Shown: positions 13,562 to 23,857 of the stretch, piece by piece
Position numbering within the stretch: the stretch's first letter is position 1
Layout: every line of letters starts with the position of its first letter
Assembly: GCA_037178625.1 (NCBI GenBank)
Contig: CM074138.1
Location: 2,604,001 to 2,668,000, forward strand
Direction: 5' to 3'
From: Skeletonema tropicum
Taxonomy: Eukaryota; Bacillariophyta; Thalassiosirophyceae; Thalassiosirales; Thalassiosiraceae
Length of the DNA: 64,000 bases
The notes under the pieces: model-generated
Databases searched by the model: none
What the model was told of the DNA's origin: nothing
What the model saw: the letters and a program-made list of their open reading frames with translations, nothing else
Made by a program: the position numbers and the translations under genes

Positions 13562-13667
13562 GGGCCAATTTGATAATCGCCGGCTTCCACGGCGATGGGC
13601 CAATTTATATAGCACCGGCTTCCACGGTGCCGGGCCAATTTGTATAGCGCCGGCTTTCCTCGGCGCT
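13562..13667. repeat. Three 35-nt tandem hairpin repeats with compensatory changes
   Basis: Units are 13562-13596, 13597-13631 and 13632-13667. Each begins GGGCCAATTT and ends in a short hairpin. The stems read ATCGCCG/CGGCGAT, GCACCG/CGGTGC and AGCGCCG/CGGCGCT, with a 7-8 nt loop GCTTCCA or GCTTTCCT. Two stem positions change on both sides together (T-A to G-C, and G-C to A-T), so pairing is preserved while sequence drifts. The function is unknown. Confidence 0.75.
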
Positions 13668-13964
13668 GAAGTTGTTGCTCGATCGATCAGTCATCCAAAC
13701 CCGACAGTGGATCATGAATCATGAAACTCACCTGAATCTTCGGCTGCGGTCGTCAGAAAAGAGCCTGCTTCAAGGCGGCGGTGAGGCGGCGGCGATGCGT
13801 GCGGGTGAATGCAGTTAGAAGGCGGCGGTAGGATAGCAGTCGGCTGGCGGAGGGCGGAGAGTTGGCCGACATGGTGGTTTGGTAGCGAAGATGTTGACGG
13901 TTTGCTCCATGAAAAATTATGAGCTCTGCAAGCAGCGGCAAATGTTGCTTGCGACACCAATTTG

Positions 13965-14075
13965 CCATCCATGATTGAATGAATGGCTGTGAGAGCGCCT
14001 CACGGTGCAGTCTGTCGGCATGATTGAATAAATGGCTCTGAGAGCTTTTGGTCGGCATGATTGAATGATTGTTGC
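13965..14075. repeat. Short tandem repeat based on GGCATGATTGAAT
   Basis: The block ATGATTGAATGAATGGCTGTGAGAGC is repeated as TGATTGAATAAATGGCTCTGAGAGC, and a third partial ATGATTGAATGATTG follows. GTCGGCATG precedes the second and third. Open frames on the minus strand cross it (13712-14058) but show no recognisable domain. Confidence 0.55.
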
Positions 14076-14843
14076 GTTGTGAGCGTCATGTCGTTGTTTT
14101 TTTAGCTCTCGCTCTGTGTTTCTTTTTGGTCATGTTGAGACAAGTTAAGTACCGAATGGTATTGAAGTTAAATTCGTCACATTTCGCATCCTCTTCGTTC
14201 CTTATGAGACCGTGCTGTCAGTATTATTTCTAACATCAAGAACTTTGGCAACCAAGATATCGTTGTAGCCACTGCTGATGAGACCGCTGCGTCTGCCACA
14301 AATTCTTCAACGAACAAATCATTTGTGGTGTTACAAGTACAAGATTTTTCATGACGGATTAAGATTCATGCAGCAAGGGGTTGACATTGGCCATTGATGT
14401 GATATGCCACTCCTTCCCTCTTCATTCGCATTTATTGCTCAGATGAAACACGAGTATGTTGAAGTTTTTATGGCCGAAAAATACAAGCTACTGCCGTCTA
14501 CATGGTCCTGTCAACACAGGGTTTCCTTCACTTCCCATCCACAACTCTATCAATGATATCAGTCAATATCTGAAAGAATACCTAAATATGAAGCGGAAAG
14601 AAGGCGACGTTCATTGAAGAGTATCAAAACACTCAATACTTATAAGTAGTGATATCGTCCTAACACAGATCACGTCGGTCTTCGATACACTACATCTTTA
14701 CCCTAAAAGTAATCATCAATCAAGAAGGCGAACCCTACCTTGATTGCAATGACATCTTCTCCTCTCGACAGCTTCAAACAACTTTGTATGCAGCTATAAC
14801 AAACACAAAACAACTTTACCAACAACTATTATCAAGCAACAAT
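14076..14843. promoter_or_regulatory. Upstream region of the retinol-saturase-like gene
   Basis: No gene is seen. The stretch presumably holds the promoter and 5' UTR of the gene starting at 14844. A three-codon upstream frame (ATG CAG CTA TAA, 14788-14799) lies 45 nt before the chosen start, in another frame. No clear TATA box or other named motif was identified. Confidence 0.35.
14788..14799 (+). promoter_or_regulatory. Minimal upstream ORF (ATG CAG CTA TAA)
   Basis: This three-codon frame sits 45 nt before the chosen start of the oxidoreductase gene and is out of frame with it. If it lies in the mRNA leader it could lower translation; whether it does depends on the unknown transcription start. 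Confidence 0.3.
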
Positions 14844-17040
14844 ATGAATCTAATAACACCAAAAGAGATCATCATGACGAGGGCTTTAGTCCTATTTGAT
14901 CGCAGCAGATTGACCAATCTCGTACCCCTCATCTTTATCTTTGCAGCATACTTCTTTCTCATCCACAGAGCAAAGCTACACATAAAGAGAAAGAAACTAC
15001 CGAAATACAATGATATCAGCTCTTGTCAACTCAAGCACATTGCCTCAAAGCAGACATTACGAGATCTAAGCGGAAGCATTGACGGAGCAATCGTCGGGTC
15101 TGGCATTGCAGCTCTAAGCAACGCGGCTGTCCTTTCAAGGCAGGGCTTCAAGGTCGCGGTCTTTGAGCGAAATAGCGTTGTGGGCGGATGTACACATACA
15201 TTCACTAAAGACAACTTCAATTTTGACACAGGCGTGCATTATGTAGGGGGGATGAGCTCTGTCGTGAAGAATCTCTATGATCAAGTGAGTGATGGACAGC
15301 TGAAGTGGAACAAGATCGATGCAACATATGATGTAATCTACAATGGTACGACTGGTGAGAGGATCGAGATGACAGATGACCACGATCAGAACAGAAAAGT
15401 CCTTACTGAGCACTTTGGAATTGATGCCAAATCATGGAAGCGTTTTGATCGCGCAAAGTTATATGCGAAGCTCTGGAGTTACATCGTATTTCAACTGAAG
15501 TTATGGCACCCATTGGTGCTCCGTCTAGTATGGCCACTCGTATGTCTGCCATATCATCGGTATGCTCTCCGATCCACCAGCGAGGTATTAAGCGAATGTG
15601 GATTCTCCTCTCAAGCAGCCGGAGCTTTGACTTATCATTGGGGTGAGAGTGTTTTTATTTGCTTGTCTTGTTCTTGTGTCAAGTTGATCAGGTCTCATAG
15701 TCTCTTCTTACCTCGATGCTTTCAATTTAGGTGATCATGGAACGCCTCCAGCAAATTCTCCATTCTTCATGACAGCTTTGTTGGATACGTGAGTGCTCTA
15801 CTCGTCATATCTGTTTGGTTCACTACTTTTATCTGAACTCTAACAATTGTAATATTTAGTCACTACAAGAATGGTGCTTACTTTCCAAGAGGAGGATCAG
15901 AGTCGATCGCCAAGACACTTGTAGCAGCCATCGAACGTCGTGGAGGACGCGTGTTTGCATCAAGTCCTGTGGAACAAATACTCACGACGAAGAACTTGTT
16001 CGGTTGTCACTCAGCTTATGGCGTTCGTATCCACGGCGTCGATGTCTTGGTCAAGAAATTCGTCGTGAGCGATGCTGGAGTCATGAAGACATTTGGCATT
16101 GAAAATGCCAAGCATGCACTTGTGAGTGGCAAGGCTGGAGCAGTACAGCGATCGCTTCTCCGCAAGGATAAGAATGTTTCTGTATGCGAAGTTGATGACG
16201 GTATCTTCGAAGTTGTATCAACAAAGAAACGTAGCAGAGTCTCTCCATGTGCCTCTGATTTATCGCTCTTTATTGGGTTGGATAGATCCGACAAAGACCT
16301 GGGTCTTCTTGCTCAAAACATTTGGCACCTTCATGACTGGGATCACGACAAGGCGTTTCAGAACATGCTTACTCATACCTCTGCTGGTGAGTTTGACCCT
16401 TTGATGTACATAACTCTGATTGGTTGTTCTTCTTTCGCCTTCTCTAACTCCTGACCAATATCTTCACTTCTAAGATTTGAGCACTGCTGGCGAAACCCCT
16501 TTCCTTTTCATCAGCAATGAGAGTGCCAAAGACCCAGATTGGCCTCTCACCCATCCAAATAAGTCCACGTCCGAAGTAATTGCGGTAGTTAAGAGTGATC
16601 TATTCGATAAATGGAAGAATACTACACATGAAGAACGTGAAAAGGATGCAGAATATGTGGCTCTAAAAGAGAAGCTAACAAACAGCTACCTCGAAGCATT
16701 CTACCTTCACTTTCCAAGAGCTCGCGGTCACGTCGTCTATACTTGCTTGGGCACTCCTCTTACCATGAACAAATATCTAGGACGCTCTCACGGTGAAGTC
16801 TACGCCCTAGATCATGACATCTCTCGATTTGACGGAGTAGACGTTCAACGTGCATTGCACCCTCAAAGTTGCATTGAGAATTTGTACCTCACGGGACAAG
16901 ATTCGTTTGTTGTTAGCGTAACGGCGTGTATGCTTTCTGGTTACATTACTGCGGCACGTGCATCGTGGGGATGTTGGTTTTCGGTGCCACCGACGTTGTT
17001 GACTTTGATATTTGGTCTTCCGCAGGTATTGTTTCATTAG
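14844..17040 (+). CDS. All-trans-retinol 13,14-reductase (RetSat) / carotenoid isomerase-like FAD oxidoreductase
   Basis: Exons 14844-15642, 15731-15788, 15860-16386 and 16475-17040 join in phase into 649 residues, close to the ~610 of animal retinol saturase. An N-terminal hydrophobic segment (about residues 22-42, 'LVPLIFIFAAYFFLI') predicts a membrane anchor. The dinucleotide-binding fold follows at ~75: 'AIVGSGIAALSNAAVLSRQG', then 'VFERNSVVGGCTHTF' and 'FDTGVHYVGGM'. Further family signatures are 'GDHGTPPANSPFFM', 'HYKNGAYFPRGGSESIA' and, near the C-terminus, 'LYLTGQDSFVVSVTACMLSG'. The family saturates or isomerises polyene chains of retinoids and carotenoids; the exact substrate here cannot be told. 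I chose ATG 14844 as the first in-frame ATG; ATG 14874 is an alternative. The gene converges with the UEV gene. Confidence 0.85.
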
Positions 17041-17429
17041 GGCGGGAGAGCTAGCTATGGATGACATGACATGAATAGGATATCTATCGGAAGCAGTGAA
17101 TAGATGATATACTACTTCCAATGAAGTACTGTAGGCTAGGGCTAATAAATAATGATGACTGATTGTATTATCTCTTCTTCCACTAAGTATTGACATATCT
17201 AATGCCAAATCGCATGATTATTCTGTCCCCCCATACCCATCTCTAGATTGATTGCGATCGTGTTCATTCAATTGCTCAATCATCGGCATGCTAAATTGTA
17301 AGATAAAGCGTTGCCCCTTTCCACAATCACTCCTTTCACCATATTGACTGACTACTAGATTGATTCCATCATTCCTCCTGAATAATACTCCACTTCTCTC
17401 TGTGAATCTGCTCTACCTGTGATAAGTAT
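17041..17429. other. Convergent intergenic region
   Basis: These ~390 bp lie between the stop of the oxidoreductase gene (+) and the stop of the UEV gene (-) and must contain both 3' ends. No other gene is seen. Confidence 0.4.
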
Positions 17430-18133
17430 CTAATACTGCGCCCCCTCCTCCGGCTGCCTAAGCCGATAATTATCCTTACTAATCATCTCCGCCCTCAAAC
17501 TAATCAACAGCTGTTCAATGCCCATATTCCTATCCCAGCTCTGGATGGCTCGCACTCTGCTTTTATCGATATTTCCATTCGAATCGACGCAATTCATGTT
17601 GATTTTCGTCACGAATTTGACCTCGGGTGGCACGACGGGATAGTCTTCGGGGATGGTCACTTTGAGGTTGTAGATTCGATTTTCAAAGGCGGTCTGAGGC
17701 GCATTCGTTCAGTTAGCGTGTATATATTCATGAGGCGGAGAGAAATGTAGCGTGTGAGTGTCATTAGTACACAATTTATGAGCAATAACGAGAGAAGAGC
17801 CAAGGAAAAAATAATATGAGGTCAGCAGATAAAATATAATAATTTTATGAGCAGCCAGTAGCGAGCAGCCAAGTCGATCGAATAAATCATGCTCAATCAC
17901 TCTAGAGCACAACACCTCCCCTCCACACCTCTATAATTAGCAGATAAACTCACCCTAGGAGGACCCAAAATAGAGCCACTCCACTCCTTCATAAAAATAT
18001 CATTATTGTCCAAAAGGCCGTACGTGATATGACCGCTCATTTCGCCCTGCCCCTTTTCAGATTTTTCCAATTCCTCCAGCAATTTGAAATTGCGGGGGGT
18101 TATTACTACTTCGCCGCTGGGGAGTCGCTGCAT
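17430..18133 (-). CDS. Ubiquitin-conjugating enzyme E2 variant (UEV1/MMS2 type)
   Basis: Two minus-strand exons, 17954-18133 and 17430-17693, are joined across a 260-nt GT-AG intron in phase 0 and give 147 residues, the same length as human UBE2V1. Signatures in order: 'VITPRNFKLLEELEKSEKG' near the N-terminus, 'ILGPPR' ending exon 1, 'TAFENRIYNLKVTIPEDYP' opening exon 2, then 'PPEVKFVTKINMN' and 'LLISLRAEMISKDNYRLRQP'. The HPN motif and catalytic cysteine context of active E2s are absent; KINMN replaces them as in known UEVs. By family knowledge such proteins pair with Ubc13 to build Lys63-linked ubiquitin chains in DNA-damage tolerance and signalling. The start is the first ATG of the frame, just ahead of the conserved N-terminus. 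Confidence 0.92.
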
Positions 18134-18854
18134 GTTGGATCTCAATCAATGGATGCTGTGGGAGCAGATGATATGTAGTGAAGTTGGCTAGATAGATATA
18201 TGTACTGCGTTAGTTGTTGGAAATGAATTTCCGTCATGGGTCTTAGGTTCTTTGGTACGCACGTTGTTAGCTGAGATCGGATGATGAGTCGAGTCGAACA
18301 GCAGCCGTAATCATAGCGCCGTTTGTGCATCCAACTAAAACATGCTCTGAATACTTAAGACCCAATTCATTCTAAGAGATAAGTAGCCACGAACGATCTC
18401 ACTTAAGAGAGAGAGAGACTGGACGGAAGAAGATGATGTACGCTTTCTGAGAAGCTGACAATAGACTCAATGGGAGTCGAGATGCTGCATGTGCTATAGA
18501 AGAGGGCTGAATCAACAGCTTCGTAGTTGGAACCACGGGAAAGGGAAGGGGTGGAGAGATTCTCTCTCTCCTACTGACATCCTTGGCTTCATGTTGTAGT
18601 CAAGAAGCCTGAATATATATCACATGGGAGAGTGTTACGTTAATGCTGCAATACGAATTCAAATCAGATGGCGTTGGACAGATCCCTGACTTCTGTACTC
18701 TTGTGTCAACATTGCTAGAGTCCTTCTCCTCTTAGTCAGACGAACTCGGAAAGAATTGCCGAGTCAACGAGTCATTAGTCACTAGAAATAAGAAGCCAAC
18801 TTCGAGATCTTAAATAGTCTATTTGAGCATTTAGCCTGCGTAAGTCGCTCACCG
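18134..18854. other. Upstream region of the UEV gene
   Basis: This holds the putative promoter and 5' UTR of the UEV gene. There is a short GA run at 18405-18417. No gene is recognised. Confidence 0.35.
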
Positions 18855-19655
18855 GATATTCATCGCGGTTCCGTAACAAGTTGGACGATTGTATGTTATG
18901 ACATGTGATACCATGCCCAACTTAGTCGTCTTGCTCTTGCTCTTGCTCTGATATGTGTATGAGTCGAAGAGGTCGGTAGGGGCAAAGGTTCGTTCAAGCT
19001 CAAGGCACGATTTGCTAGTCAGTAGTTGGGTACGGGGATGTTACTGTTGTTCGGCAAATGAGTAGCGTCAATTGAACGTGTATCATGTCTTGGCTGGGAC
19101 GATGAATATCGACCGGTAGGATGCGGTTACGACGGCACAAACAACATACAAGCAGCGGCGATTAGAGGTCAAACTCTTCATGAAAGTAATACCACTTAGC
19201 AGAAGCAGTTAGAGGCTGGGCTGCCATGGATTGGATACAGAGGGTCCCAAGGATATGAATTCTGATGCATAGCGTATATTTATATCCATATCGTATTCTC
19301 TATGCGATGCATTGGTTCAGAAGACGAAAGGCAGATAAAGGAAATCATTCTTCATAGCAATACTTAAAGTTTCGTTGCCAGCTTTGGGATGAATGCTATC
19401 AGAAAGGGTTTGGAATGAAGACACGATCCGAGCAGAGGATACCAAAGATAATGATCTGCACTTCCTTTCTTCCGAGTTGAATCGACTATCAGATGAGATG
19501 CCCATTCTTCTCAAAAGTCAAGGTCTGCTTCGTGACAAACACAAATGAAAGTTTGAGTGCTAAAGCACGTCGTCGAAGCATTTCGGTGTCAGAGTTGGAT
19601 AGCATCAGTGATAGAATCGTTGCTGTGAGAATGAAGCTAATGGACAAATCTAGCA
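18855..19655 (+). repeat. Long repeat, left outer copy
   Basis: The stretch starting GATATTCATCG at 18855 matches the reverse complement of 26784 leftwards over several hundred bp with scattered changes; shared blocks include CAAGTTGGACG, CCCAACTTAGTCGTCTTGCT and GGCACGATTTGCTAGTC. Its second half (from 'AGAGGCTGGGCTGCC' near 19212) also matches 23684-24090 in direct orientation. A broken coding remnant sits in 19380-19660. The arms are too long and too diverged to be simple terminal repeats of a recent transposon. Confidence 0.8.
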
Positions 19656-19660
19656 GAAAA
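19380..19660 (+). pseudogene. Decayed coding fragment in the long repeat (left copy)
   Basis: Translation gives 'RVWNEDTIRAEDTKDNDL' then 'LNRLSDEMPILLK', followed by stops and frame breaks. The related fragment at 23858-24085 stays open for 75 residues, and a third copy lies inverted near 26040-26300. The pattern W-N-x-D-T-I ... D-N-x-L-x-L-L-S-S ... L-S-x-E-M-x-x-L-L-K recalls the end of predicted AAA-type ATPases common in diatom genomes. That assignment is an inference from memory and weak. Confidence 0.4.
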
Positions 19661-19788
19661 TCTAAGGAGGAATGAAATTGTTCTACAAATAACAAAGAAT
19701 GAGAATGAATTTTAATCATGTCTGTAAGCCTAAGAATTCGAACCCTACTTGAATGCAATGTTGAACTTGAATCATTTGTGTATGCATT

Positions 19789-22743
19789 TCATGTCAATGC
19801 ACGACGATGTGGTTCGTTGTACTCCCCAACAAATGAAAAGCATCGTAAGAGCCGCAAATCATTCTTCACTAGAATCCATTCTTCGTCGTCCTTCCACTTC
19901 ACCTGTTCAAATATCCCGTTACATTTTTCATCATATATCATAGTCAAAGGACTGCCAGCCACCTGCTCCGACCCCATTTCCCCAAGAGCTATTCTAATGA
20001 AGTCTTTCAAGTTGCCACAGGCAGGCATGCTTCTGGTTTTTTCGATCCTAGCAAAAACCTTGCACATCTCTCGGCGCACGCTTTTGAAACTGGATGCACA
20101 CAATGCCAGAATCAATACACTCGCCTCTCTTATGCTGACTTCATGTGGAGTGTCTACACCTGGCGTCGTATCCCGGTAATGCCATATAATCTTCAAGAGC
20201 TTGAACACATTGACTAACCGCTTGGTGGCGCGTGGGCTGACACCAGATATCACACATGCATCTTCTTGTAATTCAAGCTCTTCCCAAGTAAAATCAAGTT
20301 TCTCAGTTGGGAGGAGAACAGCCTCTAGTTCAGATTGCGCTGTCTCCTCGACGTCGCTAGTGGTCACATCTGCTGCGTTGTTAGATGGAGATTGAGTATC
20401 ATCAGCACTTTTTGATTCCTCTGCTCCAGGAGATGGTTCTTGAGGTTCAGATTGTGCTGCCTTCATCATCGGCATCTCTTCATCACTAGTGGCCTCATCT
20501 TTTGCATTTTGAGACAAGAGAGGTGCACCAATATCATCATTCGGGCTAGCTCTTTCGGAATTCGGTTCGATCACCTTTTCTGGACGAGAGGGTCTATGAA
20601 TTTCCGTCTTCTTCGCATTCATTTGTCCTTGAAGATATGACTTCATGTATTTGGCACTTATTGGTGGCACGCGATATGGTAGCTGAATTATCTTCTCGAC
20701 GTAGTCCAAGCCGGATGGGGGCCGGTCTGGATGGAGGATATCGTCATATTCCTTCTCCAGACAAAGCGTGACATATTGAGCATCAATTGCCAGGACAACC
20801 ACAAACAGCTTCGTTTTCACAAGCAGCTGCACGGCCTCAAGAGTTTCTACCACTTTCTTTGGCGGGCAACGGTCAAGGTCATCAATAAATAGCACAATGC
20901 GAGGTTCACCCCGCGGGAAGCTGCCTCTTTGGTTGCTACTCAGCATTGCATCTGATAAGCATTGGAGATCTTTTTGTGCCTGGTGCACTACCCCTAGATG
21001 TTCCTCGTAGTTGTTTGAACCCATTCTATCTGCAACTACCTTTTTCAGTGAATCACCCTTCCTGAGCCAAATACGGTCTTCAAGAGAATTGATATCAGCA
21101 TTCAACTTTTGTATAGTATCTTGCTGCTCCTCCTCGTCGTCATTATCACTGCGAAGCTGTGCATTATTTGCTGCCTCCAATGCTTCTTGAAGTTGCTCTC
21201 TGTCAAGATTCATCTCGCTTGCAACTTCGGTAATCACGGCTTGAGCAGATCTCAATTTTGCTTTCGCATCATTGTAAATGGCATAGAATCCAGACACTAC
21301 TGGAGCGATGGCAGCGGCAGCAGCTTCAAAACTGTCAAGAACTAGAGGGAGTAATAAAGCAAGAATCAACGAAGACAGAAACACTGCAAACCAAAGCGGC
21401 GACAACCTTCCTGCCCACAATAGGTCCCTGTATCTCTTGAACCGCCCAAACATTCCCTTCCAACGCTCTAAATTATCAATTGCAGCTTCCACGGTCTGAG
21501 GAACTGGATCATCAGGATTTTCGTCGGCGTATTGCTTGTAGGCGTCTTTGAGGAGCTCTTTGATTTCTGGTAGTAGTGTGGTATTGAAATCTGCAGTAAC
21601 ATCCTCCCATGCAAGTTGATGTTTTTTCTTGAGCGTGATTTCTCGAAGTTGTTGTTTTTTCTCTGCAAGTACTTTCACCTCATCGTCGTAGTTGCTATTT
21701 GTGGCATTGATCAAGGCTTCTGTAATGTTTCCACCGCTTGGCTTCCATTCGCGAATCCGTTTTAGCACACTTTCGTCCTTCACAACCGCTTTCAGATACT
21801 CGATATCACCACTAGTAGTGAATTGGTCCATCAGTTCAATCACACTCACACCTTCTTCTAGAAGCTCTGATCCAATTGCTGCCTCCAAATCCAATTGGTC
21901 GTTGAGATCCGTCAAGATACGGTTCATCAAGCTTGACATAAGACAGCCCTTTGCAAATGTCCATACATCAAATTTTATCAAGTAGATATGGCCGACATAA
22001 GGGGAATGAAGTTTGATAATCTCAGTTGCCAGATCATACTTTTGTATCTCCTTCAAGTGCTCCTCAATCAGATTGAAAGTGAAGCTTTTGCCCGATCCCC
22101 AACCCCCCAAGATCCCAACAACAAACGGAGGTTGCAAGTCCTTGAAGGCGATCGTATCTGCAATTGCTGTGGCTTCTTCCTTCACACCAAGTAGATCTTC
22201 GCCTTTGGCGTGATCTCCAAGGAGGCCTTGGCTCCTCATTGAGTTCTGGACGACCGTCATGACCCTGTCGTATATTTCCTTGATTTGAGGATTGTCTAGC
22301 GGCAGGTTTCCAAAATTATCTTTCTCCTTCACTGCATCAGGATATTCTTTGATAAGTAGCTGTAACACTTCCTTCGATGAACCATAATTGACGGCAATAT
22401 GCAGCGGCAGCAATTCAGCATTATTTTTCTCCTTCACTGCATCAGGATATTCTTTGATAAGCAGCTGTATCACTTCGTCCGACGCACCATTTCCGACGGC
22501 ATAATGCAGCGGCAGCCATCCATAATTATCTTTCTCCTTCACTGCACCAGGATATTCGGTAATGAGTAGCTGTATCACTTCCACCGACGCACCCTTTTCG
22601 ACGGCAATATGCAGCGGCATGAATCCATAATATCCATCTTTCTCCTTCACTGCATCAGGATATTCTTTGATCAGAGCTTGAACTTCCTCAACGTCAACGT
22701 TTGGATTGCTGTAGAGGAGGTCGTGCAAGTAATTGAAAGGCAT
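19789..22743 (-). CDS. Ankyrin-repeat KAP-family P-loop NTPase (Kidins220-like architecture)
   Basis: A single open frame of 984 residues starts at the ATG 22741-22743. Residues ~1-150 hold about four ankyrin-like repeats of ~35 residues ('GFMPLHIAVEKGASVEVIQL', 'GWLPLHYAVGNGASDEVIQL'). A KAP P-loop domain follows, with Walker A 'GGWGSGKS' at 213-220 and Walker B 'IVLFIDDLDRCPPKK' near 612-627. A hydrophobic stretch lies between them (~446-468, 'LWFAVFLSSLILALLLPLVL'), plus an Ala-rich segment. KAP proteins typically have membrane segments inserted between Walker A and B, and animal Kidins220/ARMS joins ankyrin repeats to such a domain. Residues ~690-800 are acidic, Ser/Pro-rich and probably disordered. 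The gene has no visible intron and is flanked on both sides by copies of the same long repeat. A membrane-associated NTPase is expected; partner and process are unknown. Confidence 0.85.
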   Translation of the reverse strand: MPFNYLHDLLYSNPNVDVEEVQALIKEYPDAVKEKDGYYGFMPLHIAVEKGASVEVIQLLITEYPGAVKEKDNYGWLPLHYAVGNGASDEVIQLLIKEYPDAVKEKNNAELLPLHIAVNYGSSKEVLQLLIKEYPDAVKEKDNFGNLPLDNPQIKEIYDRVMTVVQNSMRSQGLLGDHAKGEDLLGVKEEATAIADTIAFKDLQPPFVVGILGGWGSGKSFTFNLIEEHLKEIQKYDLATEIIKLHSPYVGHIYLIKFDVWTFAKGCLMSSLMNRILTDLNDQLDLEAAIGSELLEEGVSVIELMDQFTTSGDIEYLKAVVKDESVLKRIREWKPSGGNITEALINATNSNYDDEVKVLAEKKQQLREITLKKKHQLAWEDVTADFNTTLLPEIKELLKDAYKQYADENPDDPVPQTVEAAIDNLERWKGMFGRFKRYRDLLWAGRLSPLWFAVFLSSLILALLLPLVLDSFEAAAAAIAPVVSGFYAIYNDAKAKLRSAQAVITEVASEMNLDREQLQEALEAANNAQLRSDNDDEEEQQDTIQKLNADINSLEDRIWLRKGDSLKKVVADRMGSNNYEEHLGVVHQAQKDLQCLSDAMLSSNQRGSFPRGEPRIVLFIDDLDRCPPKKVVETLEAVQLLVKTKLFVVVLAIDAQYVTLCLEKEYDDILHPDRPPSGLDYVEKIIQLPYRVPPISAKYMKSYLQGQMNAKKTEIHRPSRPEKVIEPNSERASPNDDIGAPLLSQNAKDEATSDEEMPMMKAAQSEPQEPSPGAEESKSADDTQSPSNNAADVTTSDVEETAQSELEAVLLPTEKLDFTWEELELQEDACVISGVSPRATKRLVNVFKLLKIIWHYRDTTPGVDTPHEVSIREASVLILALCASSFKSVRREMCKVFARIEKTRSMPACGNLKDFIRIALGEMGSEQVAGSPLTMIYDEKCNGIFEQVKWKDDEEWILVKNDLRLLRCFSFVGEYNEPHRRALT
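22300..22700 (-). repeat. Tandem ~108-bp repeats encoding the ankyrin units
   Basis: The block around CTCCTTCACTGCATCAGGAT recurs near 22323, 22431, 22539 (one base changed) and 22641, each followed by a variant of CTTTGATAAGTAGCTGTA. The high nucleotide identity between units suggests recent internal duplication. Confidence 0.75.
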
Positions 22744-22939
22744 GATTCAGTTGGGCGCAATAATGTTAGCGTCGGTGCGGCGAAGGGAAGGTTGGGTTGT
22801 TGATATTATTTGTGGTTGAGTCTGCGTGAAAGAAGGAGAGGAGGGTTATGGGACGGATCGAAACAAATTTTTGCCACATGGAAGATACGGTGGAATTGGT
22901 ATTCACTACATTTGAAAAAAATAGAAAGACGTTCAGATA
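22744..22939. other. Upstream region of the KAP NTPase gene
   Basis: Putative promoter and 5' UTR for the minus-strand gene. No distinct motif was identified, and the MITE-like element begins right after it. Confidence 0.3.
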
Positions 22940-23498
22940 CAAGTCGAGTAGCACGAACAGTACCTACCCCCCTAACTTTGCTTGTACCCCCACTCCAAAT
23001 CTCAGCCTAGGGTAAAGTTTTGTACCCCCCTCACCAACATAATTGTAGGGCTCTTATTAGGTAAACGCTTAGGTTAGGACCATTGAACACACATCTATCT
23101 TGATGAATACCTTACTACTTCTTTCTTTTGTGTTGAGGACAGTGAACTTCATGCTTAAGACAACATTTCTTGCACATTTTGCTCGAGCACATGTTGTTCC
23201 CTACAGCAGACTTTCAATAGACGCAACACTTTACTGTTTTTCTTCACAATCTTGTAGTATGTTTGGAATTCATTGCACTGGTATGAATGGAACGGGCTGT
23301 CACTCCAGTGCTTCATTTAATTCAGTAGTACACAAGATGCAATTCATACTAGTAGTAGCATGTGCAAAGTCCTCCGACATTGTGTGGTGGATGTCGACAT
23401 TGCTTGAGGTGGTGATTTTCGAGTTGTACCCCCCCTAGAACTCAGCCTAGCCAAAATTTCTGTACCCCCCCCGGGTACTGTTCGTGCTACTCGACCTG
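22940..23498. mobile_element. MITE-like element, 559 bp, with ~25-bp terminal inverted repeats and TA flanks
   Basis: The left end CAAGTCGAGTAGCACGAACA (from 22940) is the near-perfect reverse complement of the right end (to 23498), with one mismatch in about 25 bp. Both ends are flanked by TA (22938-22939 and 23499-23500), as expected for Tc1/mariner-type insertion. Inside each end is a subterminal block with GTACCCCC runs and 'CTCAGCCTAG', in direct orientation (22980-23020 and 23425-23470). No transposase frame is seen; the 112-codon frame at 23100-23438 has no recognisable domain. It would need a transposase supplied elsewhere. Confidence 0.75.
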
Positions 23499-23857
23499 TA
23501 CTTTGAGCAGTGAGGAGTATGTAAGTGTGTGCTACAATATCATCTAGAGTAATTACTTTTGAAGTATGCCTCAACCATGGTAATAGTAGCTACTCTCAGA
23601 GCGAGGGTCGGTAGAGAAAGGAGAACTTAAACCAGGAGGGGCTCAGGTTGTGCTGAGACTCAGTAGAAGTAAATAGTTATGGTAGAGGCTGGGCTGCCAT
23701 GGATTGGATCAAGAGGGTCTCAAGGAGATGAAATCTGATGCGTAGCCTATATTTATATCCATATCTGCGATGCAGTTTCCGAAGACGAAAAGCAATCATT
23801 CTTCGTGGTGTTGGAATTCAAGCAATTCTTACAGTTTCGTTGCCAGCTTTGGGATGA

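Noticed and set aside
13712..14058. Minus-strand frames of 86 and 101 codons
   Set aside because: They cross tandem repeats and GC-rich simple sequence and lack recognisable domains or splice context.
18142..18330. 62-codon minus-strand frame as an upstream exon of the UEV gene
   Set aside because: UEV proteins begin right at the exon I chose and the total of 147 residues already matches the family length; the frame has no similarity to UEV.
23100..23438. 112-codon frame inside the MITE as a transposase
   Set aside because: No DDE/D motif, helix-turn-helix or other recognisable domain; the length is far below any Tc1/mariner transposase.
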